A DNA stretch of 64,000 nt. It comes from Aliiroseovarius lamellibrachiae. Its GTDB lineage: Bacteria; Pseudomonadota; Alphaproteobacteria; Rhodobacterales; Rhodobacteraceae. Positions 55,158-64,000 of this stretch are shown here, one piece after another. Location of the stretch: assembly GCF_018599245.1 (NCBI RefSeq), contig NZ_JAHEVJ010000007.1, positions 204,113 through 268,112 of the forward strand, in the 5' to 3' direction. The stretch's first letter is position 1. The number at the start of each line of letters is the position of its first letter. The position numbers and the translations under genes are program-made. Under the pieces are notes generated by a model. That model saw only the letters and a program-made list of their open reading frames with translations, was not told the DNA's origin and did not search any database.

Positions 55158-57176
55158 ATGAGCACCGACATTAAATCACTTGGATCCTTCGTCTGGTCCA
55201 TTGCCGAGCTTCTTCGCGGAGACTTCAAGCAATCCGAATACGGCAAGGTCATCCTACCCTTCATCGTCCTGCGCCGCCTGGACTGCATCCTCGATGAAAC
55301 CAAATCTGCCGTTCTGGACATGGCTTCCTCGCTGCCCGCCGACATGGACGACGAGGCGCGAGACACGCTGCTTGCGGGCGTGGTTGGTCAGAACATCAAG
55401 CTATACAACCTTTCCCGCTTCACCTTCGCGTCCCTCAAAGGGCAGGATGCAAAGGACATCCACAAGAACCTGATCGACTATGTCACCAAGTTTTCGCCGA
55501 ATGTGCGTGACATCTTCCTCGACAAGTTCCTGTTCACAGACCAGCTCAAGCGCCTGAACGACGCAGGGCTGCTATTCCAGGTCTTCGACCGCTTTACGCA
55601 AATCGACCTTCACCTGAACAAGGTGTCCAACATCGAAATGGGCTACCTGTTTGAGGATCTGATCCGCCGCTTTTCGGAAATTTCCAACGAAACCGCCGGC
55701 GAACACTACACCCCGCGCGAGGTGATCCGGCTGATCGTGTCCCTTCTCTTGGTTAACGACAAAGAAGCCCTGACCGGTTCAGGCGTCATTCGCCAGATTT
55801 ACGACCCCGCTGCGGGCACGGGCGGTATGCTCTCCATCGCCGAGATGGAGATGAAGGCGCTCAACGAACGTATCCGTGTGGAGCTCTTCGGGCAGGAACT
55901 GAACCCGGAATCCTTCGCGATCTGTAAATCCGACATGCTGGTCACGGGGCACAACCCGGAAAATATCGCTTTCGGCAACACCCTCACCCAGGACGCCCAC
56001 GCGGGCAAACGCTTCCACTACATGCTCTCCAATCCGCCCTATGGCGTCGACTGGAAAAAATACGCGGATCCAATCAAAGACGAGGCCGCCGAACTTGGCG
56101 TGAGTGGACGCTTTGGTGCTGGCTTGCCACGGATTTCGGACGGACAGCTACTGTTCCTGCAACACATGATTTCCAAGATGCGCAACGACGAGCAAGGCAC
56201 GCGCATCGGCATCGTCATGAACGGCTCCCCCCTCTTCACCGGCGGTGCGGGGTCGGGCGAGAGCGAGATCCGCCGCTGGATGCTGGAAAATGACTGGGTC
56301 GAGGCGATCATCGCCCTGCCCACCGACCTGTTCTACAACACCGGCATTCAGACCTACGTCTGGCTGCTCACCAACCGTAAGGATCCTGCCCGCCAGGGCA
56401 AGGTGCAGCTGATCGACGCCAGTGGCGAACGCTTCTGGAAACCGATGCGCAAGTCGCTCGGCTCCAAACGGCGCGAGATCCCCGAGGGTGCTACGGACGA
56501 GATCGCCCGCATTTACCATGACATGTTGAACGGCAATTCTGACTGGGCCGATGTGTCAAAGATCTTTGACAACACCGATTTCGGCTATCGCGAGATCCGG
56601 GTGGAACGCCCGTTGAAACTGCGTGTCGAATGGTCTGAGGCTGGAAAGGAAGCACTTCAGGAGGCCAAGCCCTTCCAAAAACTGGATGAAGACAGCCAAT
56701 CCAAGGCACTGACCTTGGTGCAATCCCTGCTCAGCGGCGGGCATTGGATGAACGCGGACAATTTCGCCAAAGCCATGGATGATCTGTTCAAGACATCCGG
56801 CCTGAAGATCGGTGCGCCGGTCAAGAAAGCCATCCTGAACGCCTTTGCCGAGCGTGATGATGAGGCCGAGACCTGCACCGATAAAAAAGGCAACCCGGAA
56901 GCGGATACCTCCCTGCGCGATCACGAGCTGGTGCCATTGGGTGAGGATTGGAAGGAATATGTCGCGCGTGAGGTCACACCCTTTATGCCCGACGCCTGGG
57001 TGGATGAAAGCTACACCGATACACAAGACGGCAAGGTCGGTCGGGTCGGCTATGAGATCAACTTCAACCGCTATTTCTATCAGTATGTCCCGCCCCGTCC
57101 GTTGGAAGAGATAGACGCCGAATTGAAGGCACTGGAAGCGGAAATCGCCGGGCTGTTGCAGGAGGTGGTCGAGTGA
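55158..57176 (+). CDS. hsdM: Type I restriction-modification system, methyltransferase subunit HsdM
   Basis: 672-aa N6-adenine methyltransferase. Helical HsdM-N domain at about residues 8-150 (GSFVWSIAELLRGDFKQSEYGKVILPFIVLRRLD); SAM-binding region EHYTPREVIRLIVSLL and DPAAGTGGML; catalytic NPPYGVDWKK (about residue 291); and TDLFYNTGIQTYVWLL. The C-terminal part is longer than in classical HsdM and ends in a helical tail (LEEIDAELKALEAEIAGLLQEV). ATG 55158 was chosen; the open frame extends back to 55020 through the terminator. It methylates the island's own DNA together with HsdS. First gene of hsdM-hsdS-(HTH-like)-hsdR. Confidence 0.95.
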   Translation: MSTDIKSLGSFVWSIAELLRGDFKQSEYGKVILPFIVLRRLDCILDETKSAVLDMASSLPADMDDEARDTLLAGVVGQNIKLYNLSRFTFASLKGQDAKDIHKNLIDYVTKFSPNVRDIFLDKFLFTDQLKRLNDAGLLFQVFDRFTQIDLHLNKVSNIEMGYLFEDLIRRFSEISNETAGEHYTPREVIRLIVSLLLVNDKEALTGSGVIRQIYDPAAGTGGMLSIAEMEMKALNERIRVELFGQELNPESFAICKSDMLVTGHNPENIAFGNTLTQDAHAGKRFHYMLSNPPYGVDWKKYADPIKDEAAELGVSGRFGAGLPRISDGQLLFLQHMISKMRNDEQGTRIGIVMNGSPLFTGGAGSGESEIRRWMLENDWVEAIIALPTDLFYNTGIQTYVWLLTNRKDPARQGKVQLIDASGERFWKPMRKSLGSKRREIPEGATDEIARIYHDMLNGNSDWADVSKIFDNTDFGYREIRVERPLKLRVEWSEAGKEALQEAKPFQKLDEDSQSKALTLVQSLLSGGHWMNADNFAKAMDDLFKTSGLKIGAPVKKAILNAFAERDDEAETCTDKKGNPEADTSLRDHELVPLGEDWKEYVAREVTPFMPDAWVDESYTDTQDGKVGRVGYEINFNRYFYQYVPPRPLEEIDAELKALEAEIAGLLQEVVE

Positions 57177-58531
57177 GTCGTCGTTCCGATAGTGTCTCCA
57201 AGGATAGTGGTGTGGAGTGGTTGGGAAGAATACCGGCGCACTGGGACGTAAGGCAAAGCAAACGCCTGTTCTCTGAACGCAAAGAGCGTCTAAGAGAGGG
57301 CGATCAACAACTGACAGCGTCCCAGAAGCACGGGGTGATACCCCAATCTGAATATGGCGCGTTAGAGGGTCACAAAGTCGTTCAGGTCATAACGGGCGCC
57401 GAGATTCTGAAGCACGTCGAACCAAATGATTTCGTGATAAGCATGCGAAGTTTCCAAGGTGGACTTGAATACAGTCGGCATCGGGGGTGCATCAGTTCCG
57501 CTTATGTGATGCTTGTTCCGAATGGCGAAGTTTCGCCGGGGTTCTTCCGCCATCTGTTCAAGTCTTCAAGATACATTCAAGCGCTGCAGGCAACATCAAA
57601 TCTTGTTCGAGATGGGCAAGCAATGCGTTTTGCAAACTTTGTGCAGGTTCCGCTCCCACTACCGCCGCGCGATGATCAGGAGCGCATCGCCGACTTTCTG
57701 GACCGTGAGACCGCAAGAATAGACCTTCTGATCGAGAAAAAGCAGCGGTTTACAAATGCGGTGGAAAACGAATATCTAAACAGGATTAGCGCTCTTGTCA
57801 CGGTAGGAGCCGACCAAGATGCTCCTTCAAAACCATCTGGCTATCCTTGGCACCCCACCCTACCAGAGCATTGGAATGTCGTTCGCCTGAAATTCCTTTG
57901 CCAGCGCATTGTAGACTGCTTGCATGAAACACCTATGCATGAGGATGATGGCGAATATCCATCAATCCGAACCTCTGATGTGACCAGAGGGGCAGTGAAC
58001 ATCTCTGCAGCAAAGCGGGTAGATAAGGTCCAATACAAGCACAGGATCCAAAGGTTGGAACCTCAAGAAGGGGACGTTCTATATACCCGCGAGGGTGAAC
58101 GCTTTGGTTTGGCCGCACTTGTGCCTCATGGGGAAAAGCTCTGCCTTGGGCAACGGATGATGATGTTCCGCACAAACGACCGGGTCATTCCTGCATATCT
58201 GATGTGGTCGCTGAACGGGTCCTTTGCATACAATTACCTCAAACAAGACGTTACTGGGGCAACCTCTCCCCACCTGAACATCTCTGATATCCGAAATGTG
58301 CCGGTCTTCTTGCCTCCCATCGAAGAGCAAAGGAGCTTGGTGGCGGAACTCAACGCTGATTTTGTTAAGAAAACCAAACTGGTCAGCAAGACAAACGCAA
58401 CGATCGACCGCCTCAAAGAATACCGATCTGCCCTGATCACCGCCGCAGTCACGGGCCAGATCGACGTGGCAAGCCACAGCAAATCCGGCACTACCGAGCG
58501 CAGGCTTGATGCTCTTCAGGAGAAAATTTGA
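57173..58531 (+). CDS. hsdS: Type I restriction-modification system, specificity subunit HsdS
   Basis: 452-aa DNA-recognition subunit with two target recognition domains: the first from about residue 10 (GVEWLGRIPAHWDVRQSKRLF ... FANFVQVPLPLPPRDDQERIADFLDRETARIDLLIEKK) and the second from about 220 (YPWHPTLPEHWNVVRLKFLCQ ... VPVFLPPIEEQRSLVAELNADFVKKTKLV). Each is followed by a conserved helix, and the chain ends YRSALITAAVTGQIDV. The two TRDs set the two halves of the split target site, which cannot be read from sequence. The GTG start overlaps the hsdM stop by 4 bp. Confidence 0.95.
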   Translation: MSRRSDSVSKDSGVEWLGRIPAHWDVRQSKRLFSERKERLREGDQQLTASQKHGVIPQSEYGALEGHKVVQVITGAEILKHVEPNDFVISMRSFQGGLEYSRHRGCISSAYVMLVPNGEVSPGFFRHLFKSSRYIQALQATSNLVRDGQAMRFANFVQVPLPLPPRDDQERIADFLDRETARIDLLIEKKQRFTNAVENEYLNRISALVTVGADQDAPSKPSGYPWHPTLPEHWNVVRLKFLCQRIVDCLHETPMHEDDGEYPSIRTSDVTRGAVNISAAKRVDKVQYKHRIQRLEPQEGDVLYTREGERFGLAALVPHGEKLCLGQRMMMFRTNDRVIPAYLMWSLNGSFAYNYLKQDVTGATSPHLNISDIRNVPVFLPPIEEQRSLVAELNADFVKKTKLVSKTNATIDRLKEYRSALITAAVTGQIDVASHSKSGTTERRLDALQEKI

Positions 58532-58532
58532 A

Positions 58533-59018
58533 ATGAAGATAAAATTGCCGCCTTCCCCAAATGTCCCTTATGTTCCGACCCCTGATCAGTTCAAGCAAGC
58601 GCGGAAGCTGCTCAAGCTATCTGAGGATAAAACTCCAGAAGCGACGGACGAGTTGTCTTTGCCGGTCGACAAGTCAGCATTAAGGGCCATTGAGGCAGGT
58701 GAAACGCCACAGCGACCAACGAAGACAAGTGGCCCACGCAACATAGATTATTACGGCAAGAGTGATATCGGTGAAAAGCTCTATGCTCAGATCGACTATC
58801 ACCAGCGGCTGTTGCTTTTCTATCAATTGAAAGGGGTCGTGTTTTTCCGAGATGGAGACGTAAAGAGAGCCGATCCACATGATCTTTTTGGACATTTGGC
58901 CGCTCTGCCCAATGAGCATTGTGATGTCTGGAATGAAAACTTGGCAAAGTTAAGCAATAGTTCCACCTTTGATCCATTGAGAATTCTGCTCGACAAAGCT
59001 TTGCAACAGAAGAAGTAA
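58533..59018 (+). CDS. Small HTH-like protein inside the RM operon
   Basis: 161-aa soluble protein, not a standard type I subunit. Residues about 14-60 resemble an XRE-type helix-turn-helix in spacing: FKQARKLLKLSED at helix 1 and KSALRAIEAGETPQRP at the recognition helix and following turn, where XRE regulators often read x-x-I-x-x-I-E-x-G-x-x-P; the middle helix is not clear. The C-terminal half (YAQIDYHQRLLLFYQLKGVVFF) is of unknown fold. It starts 1 bp after the hsdS stop, with AGGAG about 10 nt before the ATG, and ends 5 bp before hsdR. A controller or accessory role is inference. Confidence 0.7.
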   Translation: MKIKLPPSPNVPYVPTPDQFKQARKLLKLSEDKTPEATDELSLPVDKSALRAIEAGETPQRPTKTSGPRNIDYYGKSDIGEKLYAQIDYHQRLLLFYQLKGVVFFRDGDVKRADPHDLFGHLAALPNEHCDVWNENLAKLSNSSTFDPLRILLDKALQQKK

Positions 59019-59023
59019 CTTTG

Positions 59024-61984
59024 ATGACACCCCATACCACCGCAGACATTCATCAAGAAAAAGTCTTTGAAGAACATATTGTTGCCAGTCTGACTTCGGG
59101 CCTCGGTTACGTTGAGCGCGATTGTCCCAGCCATTATGATACCCGGCTGGCACTGGACACTGAGTTGTTGTTCCAGTTCCTGCGCAATACCCAGCCGGAT
59201 GCCTGGAAGGTTCTGGAAGATCACTACAGTGCGCAGGCTGAAAGCGAAGTTCTCAAGCGGCTTGAGAAGGCCCTGAAGGACAACCCGACACATGTTGTTC
59301 TTCGCAATGGTATCAAGCTGGTTCCAAACATCCAGTTTTCGCTCTGCTACTTCAAACCGGCCTCCAACTTGAACCCGGACCTCACCCGGGCTTATGAGGC
59401 AAACATTCTGTCGGTCATGCGGCAGGTGACCTACTCAGCAAAGAGCAAGAACGCGATTGATCTGGTGACTTTCGTCAACGGCATTCCCGTGACGACATGG
59501 GAGGTCAAGAACCTGCTCACCGGGCAGAACGTCAAACACGCCGAGAAACAGTATCGCAAGGACCGCTCGCCCGCTGGTGAGCCGCTGCTGACGTTCAAGC
59601 GCGGGGCCGTCGTGCATTTTGCGGTGGACCAAGACAACGTGTCCATGACGACCCGCCTGATGAACGGCAAAACACGCTTTCTGCCCTTTAATCGCGGTCG
59701 CGATGGCGGTGCAGGCAACCCTGATGTCCCCGGTGAGAACCGCGTCGCCTATCTGTATAAGGATCTTCCTGACTGTCAGGCGGTGTTCTCGCGCGAGGTG
59801 CTGTTGGACCTGATCGGACGGTTCATCCACCTTGAACGCGATGGTGGGAAGGAAGTGCTGATCTTCCCCCGGTTTCAGCAGTTCGATGCGGTGCGTAAGT
59901 CTCTTGCCGATGCAAAGGCACATGGTGCCGGTCAGAACTATCTGATCCAACACAGCGCGGGTTCGGGCAAATCGAACACCATCGCCTGGACTGCGCATCA
60001 GATCATCAACCTGCATGACGATGGCGACCAACCTCTGTTCGACACAGCCATCATCGTGACGGACCGCTTGGTTCTGGATCGACAGCTACAAAACACCATC
60101 GGCGGGTTTGCCCAAACAGATGGCGTTGTAAAGAAAATCGAAGGCACATCACGCGACCTGAAAGATGCGATCCTGAAAGGCGCACGGATCATCATCACTA
60201 CGATCCAGAAGTTCGGCACCGAGCATCTGGCGACCATTTCCGGACAATCCGGTAAGAACTTCGCCGTGATCATCGACGAAGCCCACTCGTCGCAATCTGG
60301 CAAGGCCGCTCAGGCGATGACAGACGCCCTGACGCGCAGCGCAACCAGTTCTGACGACATCGAGGACATGGTTCTCGCCTTCCAGAAAGCGCGCGGCCCG
60401 CAAAAGAACATTTCATTCTTCGCCTTCACCGCGACCCCTCGGAACGTCACTCTGGAACGGTTTGGCAGAACCGGGACCGATGGAAACCCGAACCCCTTCC
60501 ACCTATATTCAATGCGGCAAGCCATTGAAGAAGGCTTCATCCTCGATGTGCTGCAAAATTACATGACCTATCAAGCCTACTATCAGCTTGAGAAGGCCAT
60601 CGAAGACGACCCTGATTTCAAGGGACGTAAAGCTCAAGCTCGGGTGGCGCGCTTTGCATCTCTGCATCCGTCGGCGATTGACCAAAAAGTTGAAGTGATC
60701 GTGGAGCACTTCCGCCGGCATGTTTCCGGCGAACTTGGCGGTCAGGCAAAGGCCATGATTGTCACCCAGAGCCGTGAACATGCTCTGCGCTATTGGCAAC
60801 GCCTGAATGATTACATCGCAGCCAAAGGATATTCTGACCTGAAAGCACTTGTCGCGTTCTCGGGTGATCTCGAACTGGATGATCAAACCTGGACAGAAGA
60901 GCTTGCAAATGGTTTTGCAGAGACCGAGCTCCCCAAGCGATTTGACACAGATGAATATCAGATCCTTGTCGTGGCTGAAAAATACCAGACCGGCTTCGAT
61001 CAACCAAAGCTCGTGGCTATGTATGCCGACAAGAAGCTGGCCGGATTGCAAGCTGTCCAGACCCTTGCAAGATTGAACAGAATCCGGGTCGGCAAGGATC
61101 GCACCTTCGTGCTCGACTTCCAGAATACAATGGAAGAAATCAAGGAGGCATTCTCTCCCTTCTTTGAGGCGACTGCGCTTGAAGAGAGGACCGACCTCAA
61201 CCAGATCTACGATCTGGAGCAGAGAATTTCGTCCTCCACCTATGTGAATAAGGACGAGGTAGAACGGTTCGCAGACCGTTTTTTCCAGGGTGAACTTTCC
61301 ACGCAGGACCGCCTTGCCCTTGAAGGGACGGTCCGCCTCGCTGTTGAACGCTTCAATCTGGATGAAGACGAAGCTCAGAAGGAAGAGTTTCGCCAACTCC
61401 TGCGCAGTTTCCTGCGCTTCTACTCCTTTGTAGCACAGGTTGTTTCGCTAAATGATGCCTGGCTTGAGAAGCTCTACGCCTATGCCTCGTGGCTATCACG
61501 GCTCTTGCCTTCGCGTGAAGTTCCTGCCGACATCATGATCACCGATGACATGTTGTCGCTTTCAGCATTCAAACTTAAAAAGGGCGAGGAAGGCAGCGCT
61601 TCTTTGGTGGCTGGTGAAACCACAACGCTGGCCCCAATCACCGAGTTCGGGGCGAACGCTTACACCGAAGAAGAAGAACGCTCGCTTTCCGAAATTATCG
61701 ACTCGTTCAATGATCGTCACGGGACCAGCTTTTCGCGCGAAGATTTCCTCAGGTTTGAACGCGTCACACGCGACATCATGAATGAAGAAATGACAGAGAT
61801 GGTGCGCAACAACCCGGCCGACGTTGTCTACAACGCTTTCTCTCAGGCCTTCTTCCAAGGCATGGTCAAGATGTTCCAACAAGACAACGAGATGCGAAAC
61901 ATCGTAATGACGGATAAAGATGCCCGCGAGCAAGCCACGCGACACTTCTTCAAACGTGCTCAAAGGCAAGCCATGGAAGCCTGA
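59024..61984 (+). CDS. hsdR: Type I restriction-modification system, restriction subunit HsdR
   Basis: 986-aa motor/nuclease subunit. The N-terminal PD-(D/E)xK nuclease domain has AIDLVTFVNGIPVTTWEVKN (about residues 146-162). The helicase part has Walker A SAGSGKS (about 311-317), DEAH in VIIDEAHSSQSG (about 418), and FFAFTATPR (motif III). A second RecA domain with YQTGFDQPKLVAMYADKKL and RLNRIRVGKDRTFVLDF follows, then a C-terminal helical region. All motifs look intact, so restriction should be active. ATG 59024 is preferred over TTG 59021. Last gene of the operon. Confidence 0.95.
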   Translation: MTPHTTADIHQEKVFEEHIVASLTSGLGYVERDCPSHYDTRLALDTELLFQFLRNTQPDAWKVLEDHYSAQAESEVLKRLEKALKDNPTHVVLRNGIKLVPNIQFSLCYFKPASNLNPDLTRAYEANILSVMRQVTYSAKSKNAIDLVTFVNGIPVTTWEVKNLLTGQNVKHAEKQYRKDRSPAGEPLLTFKRGAVVHFAVDQDNVSMTTRLMNGKTRFLPFNRGRDGGAGNPDVPGENRVAYLYKDLPDCQAVFSREVLLDLIGRFIHLERDGGKEVLIFPRFQQFDAVRKSLADAKAHGAGQNYLIQHSAGSGKSNTIAWTAHQIINLHDDGDQPLFDTAIIVTDRLVLDRQLQNTIGGFAQTDGVVKKIEGTSRDLKDAILKGARIIITTIQKFGTEHLATISGQSGKNFAVIIDEAHSSQSGKAAQAMTDALTRSATSSDDIEDMVLAFQKARGPQKNISFFAFTATPRNVTLERFGRTGTDGNPNPFHLYSMRQAIEEGFILDVLQNYMTYQAYYQLEKAIEDDPDFKGRKAQARVARFASLHPSAIDQKVEVIVEHFRRHVSGELGGQAKAMIVTQSREHALRYWQRLNDYIAAKGYSDLKALVAFSGDLELDDQTWTEELANGFAETELPKRFDTDEYQILVVAEKYQTGFDQPKLVAMYADKKLAGLQAVQTLARLNRIRVGKDRTFVLDFQNTMEEIKEAFSPFFEATALEERTDLNQIYDLEQRISSSTYVNKDEVERFADRFFQGELSTQDRLALEGTVRLAVERFNLDEDEAQKEEFRQLLRSFLRFYSFVAQVVSLNDAWLEKLYAYASWLSRLLPSREVPADIMITDDMLSLSAFKLKKGEEGSASLVAGETTTLAPITEFGANAYTEEEERSLSEIIDSFNDRHGTSFSREDFLRFERVTRDIMNEEMTEMVRNNPADVVYNAFSQAFFQGMVKMFQQDNEMRNIVMTDKDAREQATRHFFKRAQRQAMEA

Positions 61985-62046
61985 TTGATCGGTTAGCGGC
62001 TTGGGGGGCTTCCCCAAGCCAGTTTCTACAGTTCTTGAAGTTCGGC

Positions 62047-63108
62047 CTACATCAGTGACCAAAAGTAATTCCCACTCCCATTCTTTACACCTTTGAGCCT
62101 GCCAGCCCCTTCAAGCTTTGTTAGAGCACCCCGCAATGTGGTTCCTTTGGCATTCTTATTCGCCCCCTTTGGGCGAAGCTCAGACGGCATGGCATTGAGA
62201 ATATCTGCAGTCGATGCCCCAGTCTTGTCTTCTGACTGAATTCCCTTCAAGGCCGTCCAGGCTGCCGCTTGGAGGGGGCTAAATTTGACGGGAGCCGCAT
62301 CATCTGTCGACAGCGATCCATCGACGATGGTAGCCTTCACAGTGAAGCGGTCAACCCCTTCCTCGTCAGTGCAGAGTTTGACCTTCTCAAGCTCATATGA
62401 GAACCGCAGGTCACCGGCCATGTTGCGTTGCTTGGTGGTGTTGACGACGCATGCGCCCGAGTCTTCGTCTTTTTTGATTGTGAACTCGGAATCGACGTTT
62501 GTTCTGATCGCGGACGAGCCGCGTCCACCTTTGTCCTCATCACGCCCTGTGTGATGGACAAGTAGAACATGCGCATCCAGCTCTTCCGCGATTGTCTGAG
62601 CGCCTGAAGTCGCGATGCTCATTTCATTCGAGAAATTCTCGTTCAGGTCAGCGATCGCATGAATGAACGTGTCGATGATGATCAGGCTGATGGCCGTCTC
62701 GCAGCAAGGCAGATGCTTTTTCAACTGCTCAATCAACTCGGGCACATGATCCGGGTCACCCAAATTCAAGCGCGATTTCATCACGAGATAGTCTTCTGCG
62801 TCTTCCACGTCCTTGAGCAGGGCATAGACGCGATCTTTGACCCCATCACCTCCCTCACCACAGATGTGCAAAACGGCACCACGTTTGGTGTTCATTCTGA
62901 GAACAGGCTTCCCCTGCACCACATGTGCCCCAAGTGCTACTGCAACGGCTGTTTTACCGACATTGCTGGGGGCGACAAGCATGCCAACTTCTTTGCGATT
63001 GCAGAGATCACGTATGACATAATTGTAAGCGGTGCGCTGATCCCACCTATTTGACGTAGTTCCATGGTAGCAGGCCATTGATCTGACTTTGTTTATGCCC
63101 GTTGACAA
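62047..63108 (-). CDS. AAA/RecA-like ATPase (RepA-type), 5'-truncated and joined to IS66 sequence
   Basis: The open frame codes for 353 aa, but the first 28 or so residues come from the IS66 end (junction at 63024/63025); the host part starts NYVIRDLCNRKEVGM. It shows a Walker A GMLVAPSNVGKTAVAVAL, IIIDTFIHAIADLNEN (Walker-B-like), LLVHHTGRDEDKGGRGSSAIR (RepA/KaiC-like loop), and a C-terminal winged-helix-like domain (GTTLRGALTKLEGAGRL). This matches RepA-like hexameric helicase/ATPase proteins found on plasmids and islands. About 30-50 normal N-terminal residues appear to be missing, so it is probably inactive or poorly expressed. Convergent with hsdR. Confidence 0.75.
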   Translation of the reverse strand: MSTGINKVRSMACYHGTTSNRWDQRTAYNYVIRDLCNRKEVGMLVAPSNVGKTAVAVALGAHVVQGKPVLRMNTKRGAVLHICGEGGDGVKDRVYALLKDVEDAEDYLVMKSRLNLGDPDHVPELIEQLKKHLPCCETAISLIIIDTFIHAIADLNENFSNEMSIATSGAQTIAEELDAHVLLVHHTGRDEDKGGRGSSAIRTNVDSEFTIKKDEDSGACVVNTTKQRNMAGDLRFSYELEKVKLCTDEEGVDRFTVKATIVDGSLSTDDAAPVKFSPLQAAAWTALKGIQSEDKTGASTADILNAMPSELRPKGANKNAKGTTLRGALTKLEGAGRLKGVKNGSGNYFWSLM

Positions 63109-64000
63109 TGGCAGTGAGCGTCGCGGTTATATAGGCGTGGGGATCAACTGCGTTGAGTTTGCAGGTTTCGATCAGGGAGGCGATGACGCCCCAGTTTGCG
63201 GCTCCGGCGTCGTGACCGGCAAAGAGCGCATTCTTACGGTTCAAGGCGATTGGACGGATGGTGCGCTCGACCGGGTTGTTGTCCATTTCGATGCGGCCAT
63301 CGGTCAGGAAGAGGCAAAGCCCGTCCCAGTATTTGGCGATATACTTGAGTGCTTCGCCCAAGGGCGCTTTGGCAGAGACGCGGGCGCGGTATTCTGCCAG
63401 CCATGCCTCAAACACGGCGATCAACGGGGCTGACCGGCCTTGTCTTGCCGCCAGCCGGTCCTCGTCGGTCAGGCCCCGGATATCCTTTTCGATGCGGTAG
63501 AGGGCCGCAATCTGTTTCAGCCCCTCTTCGGCAATGGGAGCAGTGCCAGATTGCGCAACTTCGTGCAGTTTGCGCCGCGCATGGGCCCAGCAATAAGCCA
63601 AGTCAACATTGTCACCCTTGCGTTTGAGCAAGCGGTTGTAACCTGCATAGCCGTCCACCTGGAGGATCCCCGAGAAGCCTTTGAGGATGTCATCTGCAAA
63701 TTGTCCCGAGCGCCCCGGCGCATAGGTGAAGGCCACACCGGGTGGAGCTGTGCCACTCCACGCGCGGTCATCGCGGGCCAGCGCCCAGAAATATCCGGTT
63801 TTGGTTTTGCGTTTGCCAGGATTGAGAACCGGGGCGCGGGTCTCGTCCATAAATAGCTTGGTGGACCGCTTCAAATCGGCGATCAACGCATCGAAGACCG
63901 GTCGTAGCTCATAGGCGGCTCTACCAACCCACCCTGCGAGGGTGGAACGATCCAGATCGACCCCTTGCCGTGCGTAAATCTGCGCCTGACGATACAGCGG
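63025..64000 (-). mobile_element. IS66-family insertion sequence, left end (runs off the window)
   Basis: The end GTAAGCGGTGCGCTG begins at 63025 and fits the IS66 terminal consensus (GTAAGCG). The tnpC gene ends 22 bp inside it. The element interrupts the ATPase gene. The other end, tnpA/tnpB and the expected 8-bp target duplication lie outside the window. Confidence 0.8.
63047..64000 (-). CDS. tnpC: IS66-family transposase TnpC, C-terminal part
   Basis: 317 codons, open through the right edge of the window (codons continue past 63886 to 64000: QAQIYARQGVDLDRSTLAGW), so the N-terminus is missing. It shows the IS66 DDE domain: LFMDETRAPVLNPG (first Asp), GILQVDGYAGYNRLL (second Asp), YCWAHARRKLHE, and RIEMDNNPVERTIRPIALNRKNALFAGHDAGAANWGVIASLIETCKLN in successive blocks with the catalytic Glu. 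It ends INGLLPWNYVK, the usual IS66 C-terminus. No frameshift is seen in this part, so the element may be active. Confidence 0.93.
   Translation of the reverse strand, partial: PLYRQAQIYARQGVDLDRSTLAGWVGRAAYELRPVFDALIADLKRSTKLFMDETRAPVLNPGKRKTKTGYFWALARDDRAWSGTAPPGVAFTYAPGRSGQFADDILKGFSGILQVDGYAGYNRLLKRKGDNVDLAYCWAHARRKLHEVAQSGTAPIAEEGLKQIAALYRIEKDIRGLTDEDRLAARQGRSAPLIAVFEAWLAEYRARVSAKAPLGEALKYIAKYWDGLCLFLTDGRIEMDNNPVERTIRPIALNRKNALFAGHDAGAANWGVIASLIETCKLNAVDPHAYITATLTAIVNGHKQSQINGLLPWNYVK

Noticed and set aside
59435..60031. Large minus-strand frames opposite hsdR
   Set aside because: They are shadows of the hsdR frame without an RBS or known domains.

Overview
The window looks like a chromosomal piece of a marine alphaproteobacterium of the Rhodobacteraceae (Roseobacter group). 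This is inferred from gene content alone: a chpT phosphotransferase, the F1-ATPase inhibitor zeta subunit, an rplU-rpmA-GNAT-obgE-proB-proA block, ornithine-lipid genes olsB/olsA, a TRAP transporter, dctB/dctD, a homocysteine methyltransferase plus a free-standing corrinoid protein (split methionine synthase), and an RTX protein ending in a Hint domain.

Layout, left half. 1-883: end of a branched-chain amino-acid permease and a MobA/MocA-like nucleotidyltransferase. 864-5805: two leftward genes, a giant acidic RTX/cadherin-like protein with a C-terminal Hint domain and, downstream of it, a small protein that is only a Hint domain and lacks the catalytic Cys. 5806-6795: almost 1 kb without a convincing gene. 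6796-9278: a Cys/Met-type PLP lyase, a WYL-domain regulator and a divergent VOC protein separated by a perfect palindromic operator. 9414-12709: tRNA-Leu and a leftward TRAP operon (dctP, hairpin, dctQ, dctM). 12989-16919: a zinc metallopeptidase with an apparent frameshift in a G9 tract, YqaA-DsbB, TrmJ, TfoX-N and a ThiE-like protein. 16952-25678: olsA/olsB, DUF3553, chpT, then the proA/proB/obgE/GNAT x3/L27/L21 cluster.

Middle. 25983-33906: a TPR-sulfotransferase, an HpaI-type aldolase, dctD (without a GAFTGA loop) and dctB, then purQ/purS/purC. 34145-39950: the zeta subunit, an MprF-like lipid aminoacyltransferase, and the split methionine synthase locus (homocysteine methyltransferase, long leader, corrinoid protein, small membrane protein, DUF1638). 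40048-47509: sufE, a lipoprotein, rnd, purN/purM, tRNA(CAT), a class II aldolase, a sensor kinase without a neighbouring regulator and an MBL-fold hydrolase.

Right end (47571-64000) is accessory DNA. Two identical tRNA-Asn(GTT) genes, each with its own promoter and terminator, bracket about 4 kb containing a hybrid histidine kinase and a decayed IS3-type transposase. The second tRNA is followed at once by a 781-aa tyrosine recombinase, an unrecognised gene, a type I restriction-modification operon (hsdM, hsdS, a small HTH-like gene, hsdR), and an AAA/RecA-like ATPase gene cut at its 5' end by an IS66-family element that runs off the window. This reads as an integrative island at tRNA-Asn whose far end lies outside the window.

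The observations I would check first are: the 102-bp, exactly in-frame, inverted-repeat-bounded segment inside the integrase; the extra HTH-like gene inside the type I RM operon; the G9 frameshift in the metallopeptidase; the GAFTGA-less DctD; the Cys-less Hint protein beside an RTX-Hint protein; and the 430-nt leader in front of the corrinoid protein gene.
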